DNA of 14,600 nt, taken from NCBI GenBank assembly GCA_040905285.1, contig JBBDRV010000244.1, positions 1-14,600 on the forward strand. The letters run 5' to 3'. The translations under genes and the position numbers were made by a program. Shown piece after piece: positions 14,202-14,600 of this stretch. Position 1 is the stretch's first letter; each line of letters opens with the position of its first letter. Source of the stretch: JBBDRV01 sp040905285 (GTDB lineage: Bacteria > Bacteroidota > Rhodothermia > Balneolales > Balneolaceae). Under the pieces are notes generated by a model. The model was not told the DNA's origin. It saw only the letters and a program-made list of their open reading frames with translations, and searched no databases.

Positions 14202-14600
14202 CAGCCGGCTTGTTCTCTTGGGATTACTGTCGGCACTTGTTTGTGCGGGCTGTGGTCATGACGGTATGTCCGGTTCTCAAAATGGATCGGCGGATACGCT
14301 GAGCCGTTTTTCGGCAACTCTTGTCGAAGAGGTGATGAATTCGGGCAACGGATCTGAAGAGATGACCGAAGAACAGCGCCAGCTGATCGATGCTGTTGCC
14401 CACAGCCGCAGGAATGCTATTACAAACGCTGTCGAGGAGGTTAGCCCTACCGTGGTTAGTATTACGGTAACCGAGGTAGTTGAAGGCCGCGGAACAGCTC
14501 AGGACGAATTTTTCAGATATTTTTTCGGCGAAGGCATCCCGCGGGAATTTACCAATATGGGATCGGGGTTTATTATCAGTGAAGACGGGCTGGTGGTGAC
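14176..14600 (+). CDS. HtrA/DegP (Do)-family serine protease, 5' part, cut by window end
   Basis: The open frame runs off the window after about 141 codons. Its translation contains AITNAVEEVSPTVVSITVTE, an acidic/aromatic loop DEFFRYFFGEGIP, and NMGSGFIISEDGLVVT. These are the first strands of the trypsin-like domain of periplasmic Do-family proteases, with the FFRYFFG loop typical of DegP. The catalytic His, Asp and Ser would lie beyond the window. The first ATG in frame is at 14266, which would lose the export signal. TTG at 14176 gives MNTQTFYPDSRLVLLG, then LLSALVCAGCG, a convincing export signal with a possible lipoprotein cysteine (VCAGC, though -3 is Cys rather than Leu). TTG at 14218 is an alternative. 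With the TTG at 14176 the gene overlaps nrnA by 26 bases, suggesting translational coupling. Confidence 0.82.
   Translation, partial: MNTQTFYPDSRLVLLGLLSALVCAGCGHDGMSGSQNGSADTLSRFSATLVEEVMNSGNGSEEMTEEQRQLIDAVAHSRRNAITNAVEEVSPTVVSITVTEVVEGRGTAQDEFFRYFFGEGIPREFTNMGSGFIISEDGLVV

Noticed and set aside
1..14600. CRISPR array, prophage, insertion-sequence transposase or defence island
   Set aside because: No regularly spaced direct repeats, phage structural genes or transposase motifs were found. The PglZ-type domain belongs to PorX and not to a BREX locus, since it is fused to a receiver domain and no other BREX genes are nearby.

Overview
The window looks like a chromosomal segment from a free-living Gram-negative bacterium of the Bacteroidota/Balneolota/Rhodothermota group. 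Two genes point there. One encodes a secreted protein with a C-terminal type IX secretion (T9SS) sorting domain (NYPNPF motif, KKMMFIK end). The other is a full-length porX, the response regulator of T9SS. The lineage is an inference; no rRNA or tRNA gene is present to test it.

Layout. 67-864 (-): SDR oxidoreductase. 865-1165: repeat-rich non-coding stretch. 1166-1777 (+): membrane-anchored DsbA-like thioredoxin. 1909-2460 (+): gamma-carbonic anhydrase-family hexapeptide protein. 2509-3645 (+): hemW. 3741-5573 (-): secreted HExxH metalloprotease with T9SS tag. 5742-6695 (+): trhO. 6706-7503 (-): alpha/beta hydrolase. 7765-8406 (+): ComEA-like helix-hairpin-helix protein. 8651-10981 (+): porX, tsaE and a 94-aa SH3-like hypothetical, packed as an operon. 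11006-13082 (-): thiN followed by a sodium:solute symporter. 13206-14201 (+): nrnA. 14176 to the window end (+): 5' part of an HtrA/DegP protease whose probable TTG start lies inside nrnA.

Most genes are housekeeping: redox folding, tRNA modification (trhO, tsaE), haem handling, thiamine diphosphate formation, nanoRNA turnover and envelope protein quality control. PorX and the T9SS-tagged metalloprotease belong to the same secretion theme, although they are about 3 kb apart and not in one operon.

The most unusual content is non-coding or at gene starts. First, a short dispersed repeat with core GCAGTCTGTC-GGACTT occurs as a single copy abutting the SDR stop codon, as a 16-bp perfect palindrome ahead of the DsbA-like gene, and as a possible degraded copy ahead of trhO. 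Second, tandem duplications of 12-17 bp lie in the leaders or first codons of five unrelated genes (DsbA-like, gamma-CA, ComEA-like, porX, tsaE). No CRISPR array, prophage, insertion-sequence transposase, defence system or RNA gene was recognised, and no clearly new multi-gene system was found.
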